A stretch of 9,621 bases of DNA from CAZLMF01 sp964560565 (GTDB taxonomy: Bacteria; Bacillota; Clostridia; Oscillospirales; Ruminococcaceae): positions 1 through 9,621 of the forward strand of contig CAZLMF010000058.1 in assembly GCA_964560565.1 (NCBI GenBank). Reading direction: 5' to 3'. The translations under genes and the position numbers were made by a program. Shown here piece by piece: positions 1 to 6,972 of this stretch. The notes beneath the pieces were generated by a model. The model had not been told where the DNA came from. It made no database searches and saw only the letters and a list, made by a program, of their open reading frames with translations. Each line of letters begins with the position of its first letter. Position 1 is the stretch's first letter.

Positions 1-659
1 TGATTTTTGAGATGGATGTGCCTTTATTTGGGACACCATTGCTTGATGCTCTGCAGGCGATATTTGCAGGAGCTTTTATATTTATCTCGGGTGCGGCTTG
101 CCGATATTCACGCAACAACCTAAAGCGTGGAATCCTATGCTTAGGAGCAGGCATTATAATCACCTATGTGACAGGGCTATTTGCACCTGACCAGATAGTG
201 CGCTTTGGGATACTACACATGCTCGGAACAGCAATGATAATATTCGGGCTTGTAGAGGTGTTACTTGACAAGTTTTCGCCCCTTGTGGGAATGTCGGTAT
301 TTGGCGTGCTGTTTGTGCTTTTCTACAACACCATTGACGGTTTCTTCGGCATCAAAGGCTTATTTAAGCTTGAATACCCCATCGAACTTTATAAGGCAGG
401 TGTAATGTACCCCTTAGGCTTTTACGGCTACAACTTTCAATCCTCCGACTATTTCCCCTTGCTGCCGTGGTTATTCCTATTCATTGCAGGCAGCTACTTC
501 GGTGTACTGCTCAAAGGCGGTACAATGCCAAAGTGGTTTTACGCAACCCACTGCAAACCACTTGCTTTTGTGGGTAGAAAAACAATGTGGATATACCTCT
601 TGCACCAACCGGTGATAATGGCAGTAATATGGATTATATTCACTCTAAGCGGAAAGTAA
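1..659 (+). CDS. DUF1624 / heparan-alpha-glucosaminide N-acetyltransferase-like membrane protein, 5' truncated by window edge
   Basis: The reading frame is open to the left edge: codons from base 3 read Ile-Phe-Glu before the first Met at base 12. The true start is therefore probably upstream, and that Met is internal. About 218 residues are visible. They are very hydrophobic, with roughly six membrane segments separated by short loops. The stretch FIFISGAACRYSRNNLKRG, just after the first visible membrane segment, is the typical DUF1624 signature (Ser-Gly followed by Ser-Arg-Asn-Asn-xx-Arg-Gly). The missing part should be the usual N-terminal Asp-xx-Arg-Gly segment and first helix, about 30 to 45 residues. 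The family is annotated as HGSNAT-like membrane acyltransferase, but the bacterial substrate is unknown. A role in acetylating a cell-surface sugar is only a family-level guess. The gene ends 12 bases before a strong terminator shared with the opposing gene. Confidence 0.8.
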   Translation, partial: IFEMDVPLFGTPLLDALQAIFAGAFIFISGAACRYSRNNLKRGILCLGAGIIITYVTGLFAPDQIVRFGILHMLGTAMIIFGLVEVLLDKFSPLVGMSVFGVLFVLFYNTIDGFFGIKGLFKLEYPIELYKAGVMYPLGFYGYNFQSSDYFPLLPWLFLFIAGSYFGVLLKGGTMPKWFYATHCKPLAFVGRKTMWIYLLHQPVIMAVIWIIFTLSGK

Positions 660-671
660 AGAAAAAAGGGA

Positions 672-700
672 AAAAAACGCAGCTAAACGCTGCGTTTTTT
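672..700. terminator. Bidirectional intrinsic terminator between convergent genes
   Basis: Bases 672-683 (AAAAAACGCAGC) are perfectly complementary to 689-700 (GCTGCGTTTTTT), with a five-base loop TAAAC. The stem has a GC-rich core next to the loop. It is flanked by an A run on one side and a T run on the other, so it works on both strands. It lies 12 bases after the DUF1624 stop and 11 bases after the stop of the minus-strand diguanylate cyclase gene. Confidence 0.93.
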
Positions 701-711
701 GCCGTATAAAG

Positions 712-2550
712 TTACTCCGTTATAAACTGCGCATGATGAATAAGTCTATTTCTGCCTGAGTTCTTTGCCTCGTACAAGCAGGTGTCCGCCTCCTTTAGCA
801 TGGATTTAAGGGTGTAGCCGGGTTGGTAGACTGAAACACCAATGCTTGCGGTGACTTGCTTTTCATGGGGGAAGAAGTTATGGCTTATAATAATGCGAAT
901 TTGCTCCATGCACTCTATAAACTCATAAGGGGAATTAGTATGGGAGAAAACAACAAATTCTTCTCCCCCTATTCGGTATAGGCTCATAGACTGCGCAAGA
1001 TTTGCTTGTATAATGCGCACAAAATGCTTTAGCACCTCGTCACCAGCATCGTGACCAAAGCTGTCGTTTACATCTTTAAAGTGGTCAATATCTAAGATAG
1101 CAAGGCAGATGCTTTCTGGGTTTTCTGAGTGGCGCAAAATAGCATCAATTCGATTCTCAAAGTGCAAGCGATTAAACGCCCCTGTAAGAGGATCGTGGAT
1201 TGAAAGCTTTGCAAGCTTCTCATTTGCCTCAGTAAGCTGTGCGGTGCGCTTATCAACCAAGGTTTCTAGGTTTTGATTAAGCTCATTTGCTTGAACATAG
1301 GTTTTGAAGTTGTTCCATAGGCGCATAATAAGGTGCACAACGGTAATGGAGCAGTACAAATAAAGTACAATCTCGTATCCGGGGATAAATCCTGTTAAAG
1401 AGTGTGAATCAAAAGCAAGGATTATCGCCACAGCAAAGACACGCACCGCTTTAAAGATGTCAAAAAGGTTATGGTTATGTCGCAGACTGCGGACTCCCCA
1501 TACAATCCGACTTATAAGTGACCATGAGGAGAAAGCAATGATAGCAATCCTAAACCCCAAAAGGCTTGAGGGTAGAATGAGGGAAAGTGCAGCAAGGGCA
1601 ATTGTCACCCTGCGACGCATTACAACCTCAAGAGAGCTGCTTGGTATACGGAAGAACATACAGCTTAGCCTGCAATCAAATATGCAAGCAATTAAGTAGC
1701 AGAATATGAGTATCCTTGTGGCAACCTCAGCAGGGAGGAACTCCCTGCCTGCTATTGCAAACAGCACCTCATACATTTCAGGCATGGAGAAAAGCGTCCT
1801 TGCAATTATGAAAAAGTCAAATAGCGCAAGGGTTGAAATGAATACATGGCGTGAATGCAGGGACATAAAGCTAAGCCCTACAACTAGGAAGACAACAAGA
1901 ATTCCCACAAGAAAGAATTTAACTATATAATTGATTTCAAGATGAGCCGATAAGGTATTAAAGCTTGCAAGCTTCAGCTTGCTTTGAAACATGGAAAGCT
2001 GACCGTTTGAAGTGGATATAACAAGCTCCTGTTCGCCGTCAGGGCTTAGATGCAAGTTGGATACAAGCCTGTCGTGAGCCGTAACAGACGATTTTTTATT
2101 GGCACTGCTCCATACAAGCTCCCCATTAAGGTAAATGTCGGTATCGGTGAGCTTGCTGTTTATGTACAGGGCAGGACTATTGCTCACGGAATTGCTGTTG
2201 GTGAGGATTTTCAACCTAAAAGTCGCAGGCAAATTGTCCGTTGGAGCGGTAAGATACGGCAGGGATACATATTCCGCTGTCCTGTCCGCAAGTTGTGAGG
2301 GAGTTAAGCGCTCGCCCTTAAACACTTCCCACTCCCCTGATACCAATACAAGCTCATCGAGGGTTTGCTCCTGAGCAAGGTCGAGAATGCCTTCTTGCGA
2401 TATTCGATTATTTTCTGATGTGCCGAGGTTGATAACGCAATAAAACAACATTGTTGCAGCAGTAAATGCAACAACAAGCAGCATTGTCATTGCAAACAGC
2501 TTTAGGGCGGTATGCATATACCGCCTTAAAAAAACTCCAGCTTTTGTCAA
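712..2550 (-). CDS. Membrane diguanylate cyclase: 7TM sensor plus GGDEF domain
   Basis: The product should make cyclic-di-GMP from two GTP at the inner face of the membrane, under control of an extracytoplasmic sensor. It has 612 residues. A membrane anchor at about 18-40 is followed by a beta-rich external domain at about 42-205, resembling 7TMR-DISM extracellular domains. A block of about seven helices (207-412), a predicted coiled coil (415-448) and the GGDEF domain (450-607) come next. Visible cyclase motifs are DPLTG at 453, the metal-binding DIDHFKDVND at 487, and the active-site GGEEF at 528-532. The usual RxxD inhibitory site before it is absent (Ala and Met at the Arg and Asp positions), so product inhibition at that site is unlikely. 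I chose the TTG start at 2550 because AGGG lies upstream at suitable spacing; an ATG at 2517 is the alternative. It follows the CAP lipoprotein gene by 45 bases with no terminator, so co-transcription is likely. Confidence 0.9.
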   Translation of the reverse strand: MTKAGVFLRRYMHTALKLFAMTMLLVVAFTAATMLFYCVINLGTSENNRISQEGILDLAQEQTLDELVLVSGEWEVFKGERLTPSQLADRTAEYVSLPYLTAPTDNLPATFRLKILTNSNSVSNSPALYINSKLTDTDIYLNGELVWSSANKKSSVTAHDRLVSNLHLSPDGEQELVISTSNGQLSMFQSKLKLASFNTLSAHLEINYIVKFFLVGILVVFLVVGLSFMSLHSRHVFISTLALFDFFIIARTLFSMPEMYEVLFAIAGREFLPAEVATRILIFCYLIACIFDCRLSCMFFRIPSSSLEVVMRRRVTIALAALSLILPSSLLGFRIAIIAFSSWSLISRIVWGVRSLRHNHNLFDIFKAVRVFAVAIILAFDSHSLTGFIPGYEIVLYLYCSITVVHLIMRLWNNFKTYVQANELNQNLETLVDKRTAQLTEANEKLAKLSIHDPLTGAFNRLHFENRIDAILRHSENPESICLAILDIDHFKDVNDSFGHDAGDEVLKHFVRIIQANLAQSMSLYRIGGEEFVVFSHTNSPYEFIECMEQIRIIISHNFFPHEKQVTASIGVSVYQPGYTLKSMLKEADTCLYEAKNSGRNRLIHHAQFITE

Positions 2551-2595
2551 AACTAAACACCCTATCTTCCTGTCAAAATCATTTATGTCAATTAT

Positions 2596-3369
2596 TTAGC
2601 CGACTAAAATTTGCACCCATGCTTTGGTGAGGGAATCATAGCCCACACCTATATGGGTATAGCGAGGATTTAGGATATTGTCCCTATGCCCGGCGGAATT
2701 CATCCATCCGTCCATTACATCGGCTGCGTTTTTCTGCCCTTTGGCAATGTTTTCGCCCCATGCTGATGAGCTTATGTCATATTCCTTTAGGACTGTGTCC
2801 CAATTGCTTCCGCTTGGGCGAGTATGAGAGAAATGCCCTCCTACCTCATTTGCGCGCTCCTGTGCGGCATTTGATAGAGATACGTTGCTGCCGCTAAGTG
2901 CTGAAAGCCCATTTTTCTCACGCTCGATATTTACAAGCCTTATTACCTCGTTTATCTGTTCTTGCTCGGATGCAGATGCGCCGTCCCCTGCTGCAACTGT
3001 GGTTTGAGCAGGTGCAGGAGTGGTAGTGGTAGAACGAGGTGTGGTGGTAGTAGCGGTGGTAGTGGTAGTAGTAGCGGGCTGTTTAGTTGTGGATTCTGGT
3101 TTACTTTCCTCAGAGGGTTCCGATTCCTCAGAGGATTCATCGGAATCGCTCGATTCATCGGATTCGCTTGATTCCCCTGATTCATTTTCCTCAGAGGATT
3201 CCGATTCGCCATCCGCTGACTCTTCATTCTCGCCACTTGTGTAAAAACTTATTCCGGAGGCTGTTGCAATGGATGAGATTTCACCGTCCTTATCGACCTT
3301 GCAAGATGTAAGGGTGAGCAAGATTGATAAAGCGGTTAAAAATAGCACAATGTTTTTAATTACTTTCAA
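2596..3369 (-). CDS. CAP/SCP-domain (PR-1-like) lipoprotein with acidic-Ser and Thr-rich stalk
   Basis: This is a 257-residue exported lipoprotein. The N terminus has a lysine, a hydrophobic segment and the lipobox Leu-Thr-Ser-Cys, with lipidation expected at Cys23. Residues 44-95 are almost entirely Ser, Glu, Asp and Gly. Residues 94-124 are Thr-rich with Pro and Ala, so together they form a long disordered stalk. The CAP domain spans about 138-257, with HFSHTRPSG (His179 and His182), WGENIAKG (Glu206) and SAGHRDNILNPRYTHIGVGY (His228). These are the conserved residues that line the CAP cavity. The bacterial role of CAP proteins is mostly unknown; a surface or wall-associated role is inferred from the lipid anchor and stalk. 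The start is TTG at 3369, with AAAGGA about 10 bases upstream. It leads the likely two-gene unit with the diguanylate cyclase. Confidence 0.9.
   Translation of the reverse strand: MKVIKNIVLFLTALSILLTLTSCKVDKDGEISSIATASGISFYTSGENEESADGESESSEENESGESSESDESSDSDESSEESEPSEESKPESTTKQPATTTTTTATTTTPRSTTTTPAPAQTTVAAGDGASASEQEQINEVIRLVNIEREKNGLSALSGSNVSLSNAAQERANEVGGHFSHTRPSGSNWDTVLKEYDISSSAWGENIAKGQKNAADVMDGWMNSAGHRDNILNPRYTHIGVGYDSLTKAWVQILVG
3017..3240 (-). repeat. Low-complexity coding repeats (stalk of the CAP lipoprotein)
   Basis: This stretch inside the CAP gene is built of short imperfect repeats. Thr codons give GGT/AGT/GTGGT runs at about 3017-3075. From about 3106, GATTC/TCGGA units encode Ser-Asp-Glu runs. 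The 11-mer TTCCTCAGAGG occurs exactly three times, at 3106-3116, 3124-3134 and 3187-3197. Such stretches often vary in length between strains through slippage. Open frames on the other strand here are side effects of the repeats. Confidence 0.75.
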
Positions 3370-3437
3370 TATTTTTAGTTCCTTTGTTTTGTTGTTCTAT
3401 AAAATTATATAGTATAAAAGCTATTGCTTATTTCATT

Positions 3438-3466
3438 ATTATAGCAAATAATTTGTAAAAAAGCAA
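3438..3466 (-). promoter_or_regulatory. Promoter for the CAP lipoprotein / diguanylate cyclase unit
   Basis: Read on the minus strand, there is a consensus -10 TATAAT (3443-3438) preceded by TGC, making an extended -10. Seventeen bases upstream is a weak -35, TTGCTT (3466-3461). The predicted transcription start near 3431 leaves a leader of about 60 bases before the TTG start codon at 3369. Confidence 0.6.
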
Positions 3467-3485
3467 TGAATTATAGCTGTTATTA

Positions 3486-3494
3486 TGCTATAAT
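3486..3494 (+). promoter_or_regulatory. Extended -10 promoter for cca
   Basis: TGCTATAAT is a consensus TATAAT (3489-3494) with the TGN extension. No good -35 is present at 16-18 bases upstream, which is common for extended -10 promoters. The start would be near 3501, about 60 bases before the cca ATG. It is the mirror copy of the -10 of the opposite promoter. Confidence 0.5.
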
Positions 3495-3560
3495 ATTACA
3501 ATAGCTACTTCTCTATTTTGTCCATTTCGTCTACTTTTATAAATAAATGCGGAGGAAAAA

Positions 3561-4922
3561 ATGAAAACAATTGAAATTCCTAAACATATAGAGCTTGCAC
3601 TTGAAAAGTTGCATGACAATGGCTTTTTGGCATATATGGTTGGGGGATGCGTAAGGGACTCCCTTTTGGGCAAAGCGCCGCAGGACTACGATATTTCAAC
3701 CTCCGCCCTGCCTGAGGATATTTTACGGGTGTTCTCGTCCCATACAACCTACCCTCTAGGCATAGCCCACGGTACAGTTGGCGTGAACCTTTCACCCAAA
3801 TCAAATGACAAACCGCAGATAATCGAGATTACTACCTTTCGGATTGACGGTACTTACTCCGATTTGCGCCGCCCTGATAGCGTGACATTCACAAGTAATG
3901 TGAACTTTGACTTATCCAGACGTGACTTTACCATCAACGCAATGGCGTACAATGCAAGGGAGGGACTTCTTGACCCTTACGGTGGTCAAGCTGACCTTGA
4001 TGCAGGAATAATCCGCTGTGTAGGCAATGCCCACGACCGCCTAAGAGAGGATGCACTGCGTGTTATGCGTGCGCTTAGATTTAGCTCAACACTTGGCTTC
4101 GAGCTTGAAAGCGCCACTTCTCAAGCTATAAAAGACTGTGCAAAGGGGCTGCAAAGCGTTTCCGCAGAGAGGATAAATGTGGAGCTTTGCAAGCTTATAA
4201 TGGGGGATAATGCCGCAAATGTGCTAAAAGAATATTCCGATGTAATTGCGGTAATTTTGCCCGAGCTTGCGCCAATGATGGGGTTTTCACAGCATAATCC
4301 TTACCACAACAGGGATGTTTATGACCATAGCGTTGATGCTATGCAAGCTGCCCCTAAGAGCCTGAACATAAGACTTGCAGTGCTGCTTCATGACAGCGGA
4401 AAGCCGTCAAGCTTCAGCGTGGACAGCACAGGGAGAGGGCATTTCTACGGACACGCTAAGATAAGCGCACAGCTTGCCCTATCCGCCTTAAAGCGACTGC
4501 GCTTTGACAACAAAACCATAGAAGCGGTGGTGCAGCTTATAGACAAGCATGGTATCGAGTTGCCTCCCGATAAGCGTGTAGTGCGCAGATGGCTATCAAG
4601 GCTTGGCAAGCAGGGGCTTTACGACCTTTTAGAGGTAATGCTTGCGGATAACAGCGCAAAATCCGACCTTGCAAATGGCACAAAAGAGAAGATAAACGAA
4701 ATTCGGCGAGTTATGGAGGAAATCCTTGAGCAGGAGGGGGTATTGAGCCTTAAATCCCTTGCAATAAACGGCAATGACCTTATTACCCTAGGGATTATAG
4801 GTAAAGAAATAGGGGAAATGCTCAACCTATGCCTTGAGCAGGTGACTAATCAAGAGGTGCAAAACAATAGGATTGAACTCATTGAGCTTGTAAAAAATCA
4901 AATAACTTTAAACAGAAAATGA
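3561..4922 (+). CDS. cca: CCA tRNA nucleotidyltransferase with HD domain
   Basis: This enzyme adds or repairs the 3'-terminal CCA of tRNAs using CTP and ATP. It has 453 residues and is a class II enzyme. The head domain has VGGCVRDSLLG (Gly28, Gly29) followed by the catalytic pair in QDYDIS (Asp42, Asp44). The nucleotide-template region has SRRDFTINAMAYN (Arg120-Asp122), and LREDALRVMRALRF (161-174) and the ERI motif (203-205) follow. An HD-type domain is seen at about 255-335, with DHS at 255-257 and LLHDSGK (His277, Asp278), as in many Firmicute CCA enzymes. The start is well supported: GGAGG at 3551-3555 lies five bases before the ATG. Whether it adds all of CCA or only part cannot be told from sequence alone. 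The gene is monocistronic, with its own promoter, and its stop codon is built into the terminator stem. Confidence 0.97.
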   Translation: MKTIEIPKHIELALEKLHDNGFLAYMVGGCVRDSLLGKAPQDYDISTSALPEDILRVFSSHTTYPLGIAHGTVGVNLSPKSNDKPQIIEITTFRIDGTYSDLRRPDSVTFTSNVNFDLSRRDFTINAMAYNAREGLLDPYGGQADLDAGIIRCVGNAHDRLREDALRVMRALRFSSTLGFELESATSQAIKDCAKGLQSVSAERINVELCKLIMGDNAANVLKEYSDVIAVILPELAPMMGFSQHNPYHNRDVYDHSVDAMQAAPKSLNIRLAVLLHDSGKPSSFSVDSTGRGHFYGHAKISAQLALSALKRLRFDNKTIEAVVQLIDKHGIELPPDKRVVRRWLSRLGKQGLYDLLEVMLADNSAKSDLANGTKEKINEIRRVMEEILEQEGVLSLKSLAINGNDLITLGIIGKEIGEMLNLCLEQVTNQEVQNNRIELIELVKNQITLNRK

Positions 4923-4945
4923 GCGGTTATGAACCGCTCATTTTT
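4920..4945. terminator. Terminator shared by cca and the convergent AGCS symporter gene
   Basis: TGAGCGGTT (4920-4928) pairs perfectly with AACCGCTCA (4932-4940) around an ATG loop, followed by TTTTT on the plus strand. AAAA at 4916-4919 gives a shorter T run on the minus strand, so it can serve both directions. The cca stop codon TGA (4920-4922) is part of the stem. Confidence 0.9.
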
Positions 4946-4983
4946 ATGTCTATACAGGTAAAGTGGCTAGTCACAATTGAGTA

Positions 4984-6411
4984 TTAACCCGTCTTATCAT
5001 CGTCAAAATGCGACAGCATTAAGGGCGGTTTTATAGTTTTATTAAGTTTGCGATTAGCTTTCGAGGCATTACGAAGGAGATAGTTTTGCGTAATTTTACG
5101 CACTGTGCCTGATAACATTATTACTGCAAGCAAATTCGGCACAACCATTAAACCGTTTAGTATATCGGATATATCCCAAACAACGGTAAGCTTAATTGTT
5201 GCGCCTATGACAACTACTAGAAGATATACTATGGGGTAAACTTTCCCTGCTTTACCTTTAGAAAGGTACTCAAAGGCTCGAGTGCCAAAAAATGACCAGC
5301 CAAGCATTGTGGCAAAGGAAAAAAGCGAAATTGCAATGCTTATAAAATACCCTGCAAAGTCCCCTAAGCCTTTTGAGAATGCGGCAATGGCAATTTCAGC
5401 ACCATCGAGGTTAAGCTTATGCGCTCCTGTGGTAAGAATTATTAAGGCGGTTAAAGTGCACATTACTATTGTATCCACAAAGACCTCAAATATAGCCCAC
5501 ATTCCCTGTACAACAGGCTCTTTTGTATCGGATGCGCTATGAGCTAAAACGGAGCTGCCAAGCCCTGCCTCATTAGTAAAAACCCCACGCTTAAAGCCCG
5601 TTTTAAGGGCGGCAGACATAATAGTCCCTGCTGCACCTCCTCCTGCGGCATCAAGGCTAAAAGCTTGTGAAAATATTTCGGAAAAGGCATTGGAAAGCAT
5701 ACTGCTGTTCATAATAAGGACTACCACCCCACCTAGCATATAAGCAATTGCCATAAAGGGTACAAGGACTTGTGTAACCTTGCCGACGGACTTTATGCCG
5801 CCGAAAATGCATGGTATTAGTAGTACAGCGCATATTATACCTGTTACCACTTGAGGAATGCCAAAGGATACATTGAGCGAGGTAGAAATTGAATTTGCCT
5901 GCGCCATATTGCCCATACCGAGGGATGCTCCCGTACAAAGCAGCGCAAAAACGCAGGCGAGTACTTTGCTTTTTGCGCCATGCTCAATATAAGCCATAGG
6001 GCCGCCCTCCCACTGACCTTGTGAGTTTTTGCGGCGGAAGTAAATACCCAGCACATTCTCCGCAAAAGCGGTCATCATGCCAAAACAAGCGGAAATCCAC
6101 ATCCAAAATACCGCACCTGCGCCCCCTATTGTAATTGCAGTGGCGACGCCGATAATGTTACCCGTGCCTATTGTGCCTGCAAGGGCAGTAGTCATAGCTT
6201 GCAGTTGACTTATAGAGCCTTTATCGGCGCACTTATGGCGCTTTTCTTTTAAAGCACTTGCAATAGTGCTTTTGAATATATGGGGAATTTTCACGAATTG
6301 AAAAAGTTTCAGGCGTGCGGTAAAATATACGCCCGTCCCAAGTATAAGAAAAATCGTTGGATAACCCCAAACAGCGGAAGCGAGCCTGCTCAATATTTCC
6401 AAAGTATTCAT
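4984..6411 (-). CDS. Sodium:alanine/glycine symporter family protein (AGCS)
   Basis: This 475-residue inner-membrane protein should import alanine or glycine with sodium. It has about ten to eleven hydrophobic segments. Family hallmarks are ALAGTIGTGNIIGVATAI (77-93), GGAGAVFWMWISACFGM (96-112), the WEGGPMAYIEHG loop (134-145), and TNEAGLGSSVLAHS (279-292) followed by the KEPVVQGMWAIFEVFVDT block. Length and motif order match the family, and the C-terminal tail (about 450-475) is hydrophilic. Alanine versus glycine or another small amino acid cannot be settled from sequence. The ATG at 6411 has AAGGGG just upstream on the minus strand; the spacing is somewhat short. The gene stands alone between a convergent terminator and a divergent operon. 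Confidence 0.95.
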   Translation of the reverse strand: MNTLEILSRLASAVWGYPTIFLILGTGVYFTARLKLFQFVKIPHIFKSTIASALKEKRHKCADKGSISQLQAMTTALAGTIGTGNIIGVATAITIGGAGAVFWMWISACFGMMTAFAENVLGIYFRRKNSQGQWEGGPMAYIEHGAKSKVLACVFALLCTGASLGMGNMAQANSISTSLNVSFGIPQVVTGIICAVLLIPCIFGGIKSVGKVTQVLVPFMAIAYMLGGVVVLIMNSSMLSNAFSEIFSQAFSLDAAGGGAAGTIMSAALKTGFKRGVFTNEAGLGSSVLAHSASDTKEPVVQGMWAIFEVFVDTIVMCTLTALIILTTGAHKLNLDGAEIAIAAFSKGLGDFAGYFISIAISLFSFATMLGWSFFGTRAFEYLSKGKAGKVYPIVYLLVVVIGATIKLTVVWDISDILNGLMVVPNLLAVIMLSGTVRKITQNYLLRNASKANRKLNKTIKPPLMLSHFDDDKTG

Positions 6412-6497
6412 TACCCCTTTTTTGTTTTAAAACAGTACAGTGGTTGATATACTATATATATGGAGTTCACAACTATAATAAAACCGCGGGGAAATAA
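6412..6497. promoter_or_regulatory. Short AT-rich divergent intergenic region
   Basis: This gap separates the symporter gene from the bPH2 operon and must hold both promoters. On the plus strand TATAAT occurs at 6474-6479 without a convincing -35. On the minus strand TTGTGA (6472-6467) and TATATC (6451-6446) are only 15 bases apart, a weak match. I see no riboswitch-sized structure or operator-like repeat. Confidence 0.3.
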
Positions 6498-6509
6498 GGG
6501 GCTGATAAC

Positions 6510-6956
6510 ATACAAGTACAAAGATATACAGCGGAAAAGTCCGCACTGCGTATTATTCAGCTTTTAAGTCTGATAGTTTTCACAATACTATCCATTGGCG
6601 CAATTATGTTGCTAAGGCTGATACCAAAGCTTCAGCAGACAGTATTGCTGTTTTTATTGGGTGTACTTTTGCTTGTATGCTTAGTTTATCTGCCCTTGTA
6701 TTTTCGCAAAATGAGCGTATATGTATTTGACACAGGGGTAATGCTTAAAACTGGCGTGCTAAAGATTACACGCAAGCATATGAAAGCCCAAGCAATGCAG
6801 TATATAACCACGGTGGTGTCGCCCCTTTCAAGGTATACAGGGCTTAATTTCATAATCATTCGTGCATTAGGAGGGAGGATAACAATCCCCTTTTTGTCAA
6901 GGGGAAATGCGGAGGAGCTTTCGCATTTGCTAACGGCAATGACAAGGCTTTCATAG
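6510..6956 (+). CDS. YdbS-like bPH2 (bacterial PH) domain membrane protein, apparent AUA start
   Basis: The protein has two membrane helices (about 15-34 and 43-64 counted from 6510), then one bPH2 domain (about 66-145). That domain contains VYVFDTGVMLKTGVLKITRK and GLNFIIIRALGGRITIPF. The first ATG in frame, at 6606, would cut off the first helix. The frame is open from 6498, and bases 6510-6605 encode a plausible N terminus and helix with no ATG, GTG or TTG. AAGGGG at 6496-6501 sits eight bases before an in-frame ATA at 6510. Starting there gives 148 residues, close to YdbS proteins (roughly 150-160, from memory). Known relatives in Bacillus subtilis form the sigma-W-controlled ydbST operon, linked to resistance to antimicrobials from other bacilli. 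That role here is inference. The next gene follows after 16 bases. The AUA start could be a real rare start, a start-codon mutation or a base error. Confidence 0.72.
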   Translation: MQVQRYTAEKSALRIIQLLSLIVFTILSIGAIMLLRLIPKLQQTVLLFLLGVLLLVCLVYLPLYFRKMSVYVFDTGVMLKTGVLKITRKHMKAQAMQYITTVVSPLSRYTGLNFIIIRALGGRITIPFLSRGNAEELSHLLTAMTRLS

Positions 6957-6972
6957 TGTACAGGGGGATAAA

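Noticed and set aside
1457..2374. Four plus-strand open frames of 74-82 codons opposite the diguanylate cyclase gene
   Set aside because: They have no ribosome sites or recognisable motifs and lie opposite conserved membrane and sensor sequence of a clear gene.
2551..2595. Several TTGACA hexamers on the minus strand before the cyclase gene, considered as an internal promoter
   Set aside because: None has a credible -10 at 16-18 bases; one of them is simply the start codon region (TTG ACA).
2952..3311. Several open frames on both strands within the CAP gene stalk
   Set aside because: They are by-products of the low-complexity repeats. The CAP frame has the lipobox, the domain motifs and a promoter.
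5282..6065. Open frames in other frames of the AGCS symporter gene
   Set aside because: They are shadows of a well-conserved transporter with all family motifs in one uninterrupted frame.
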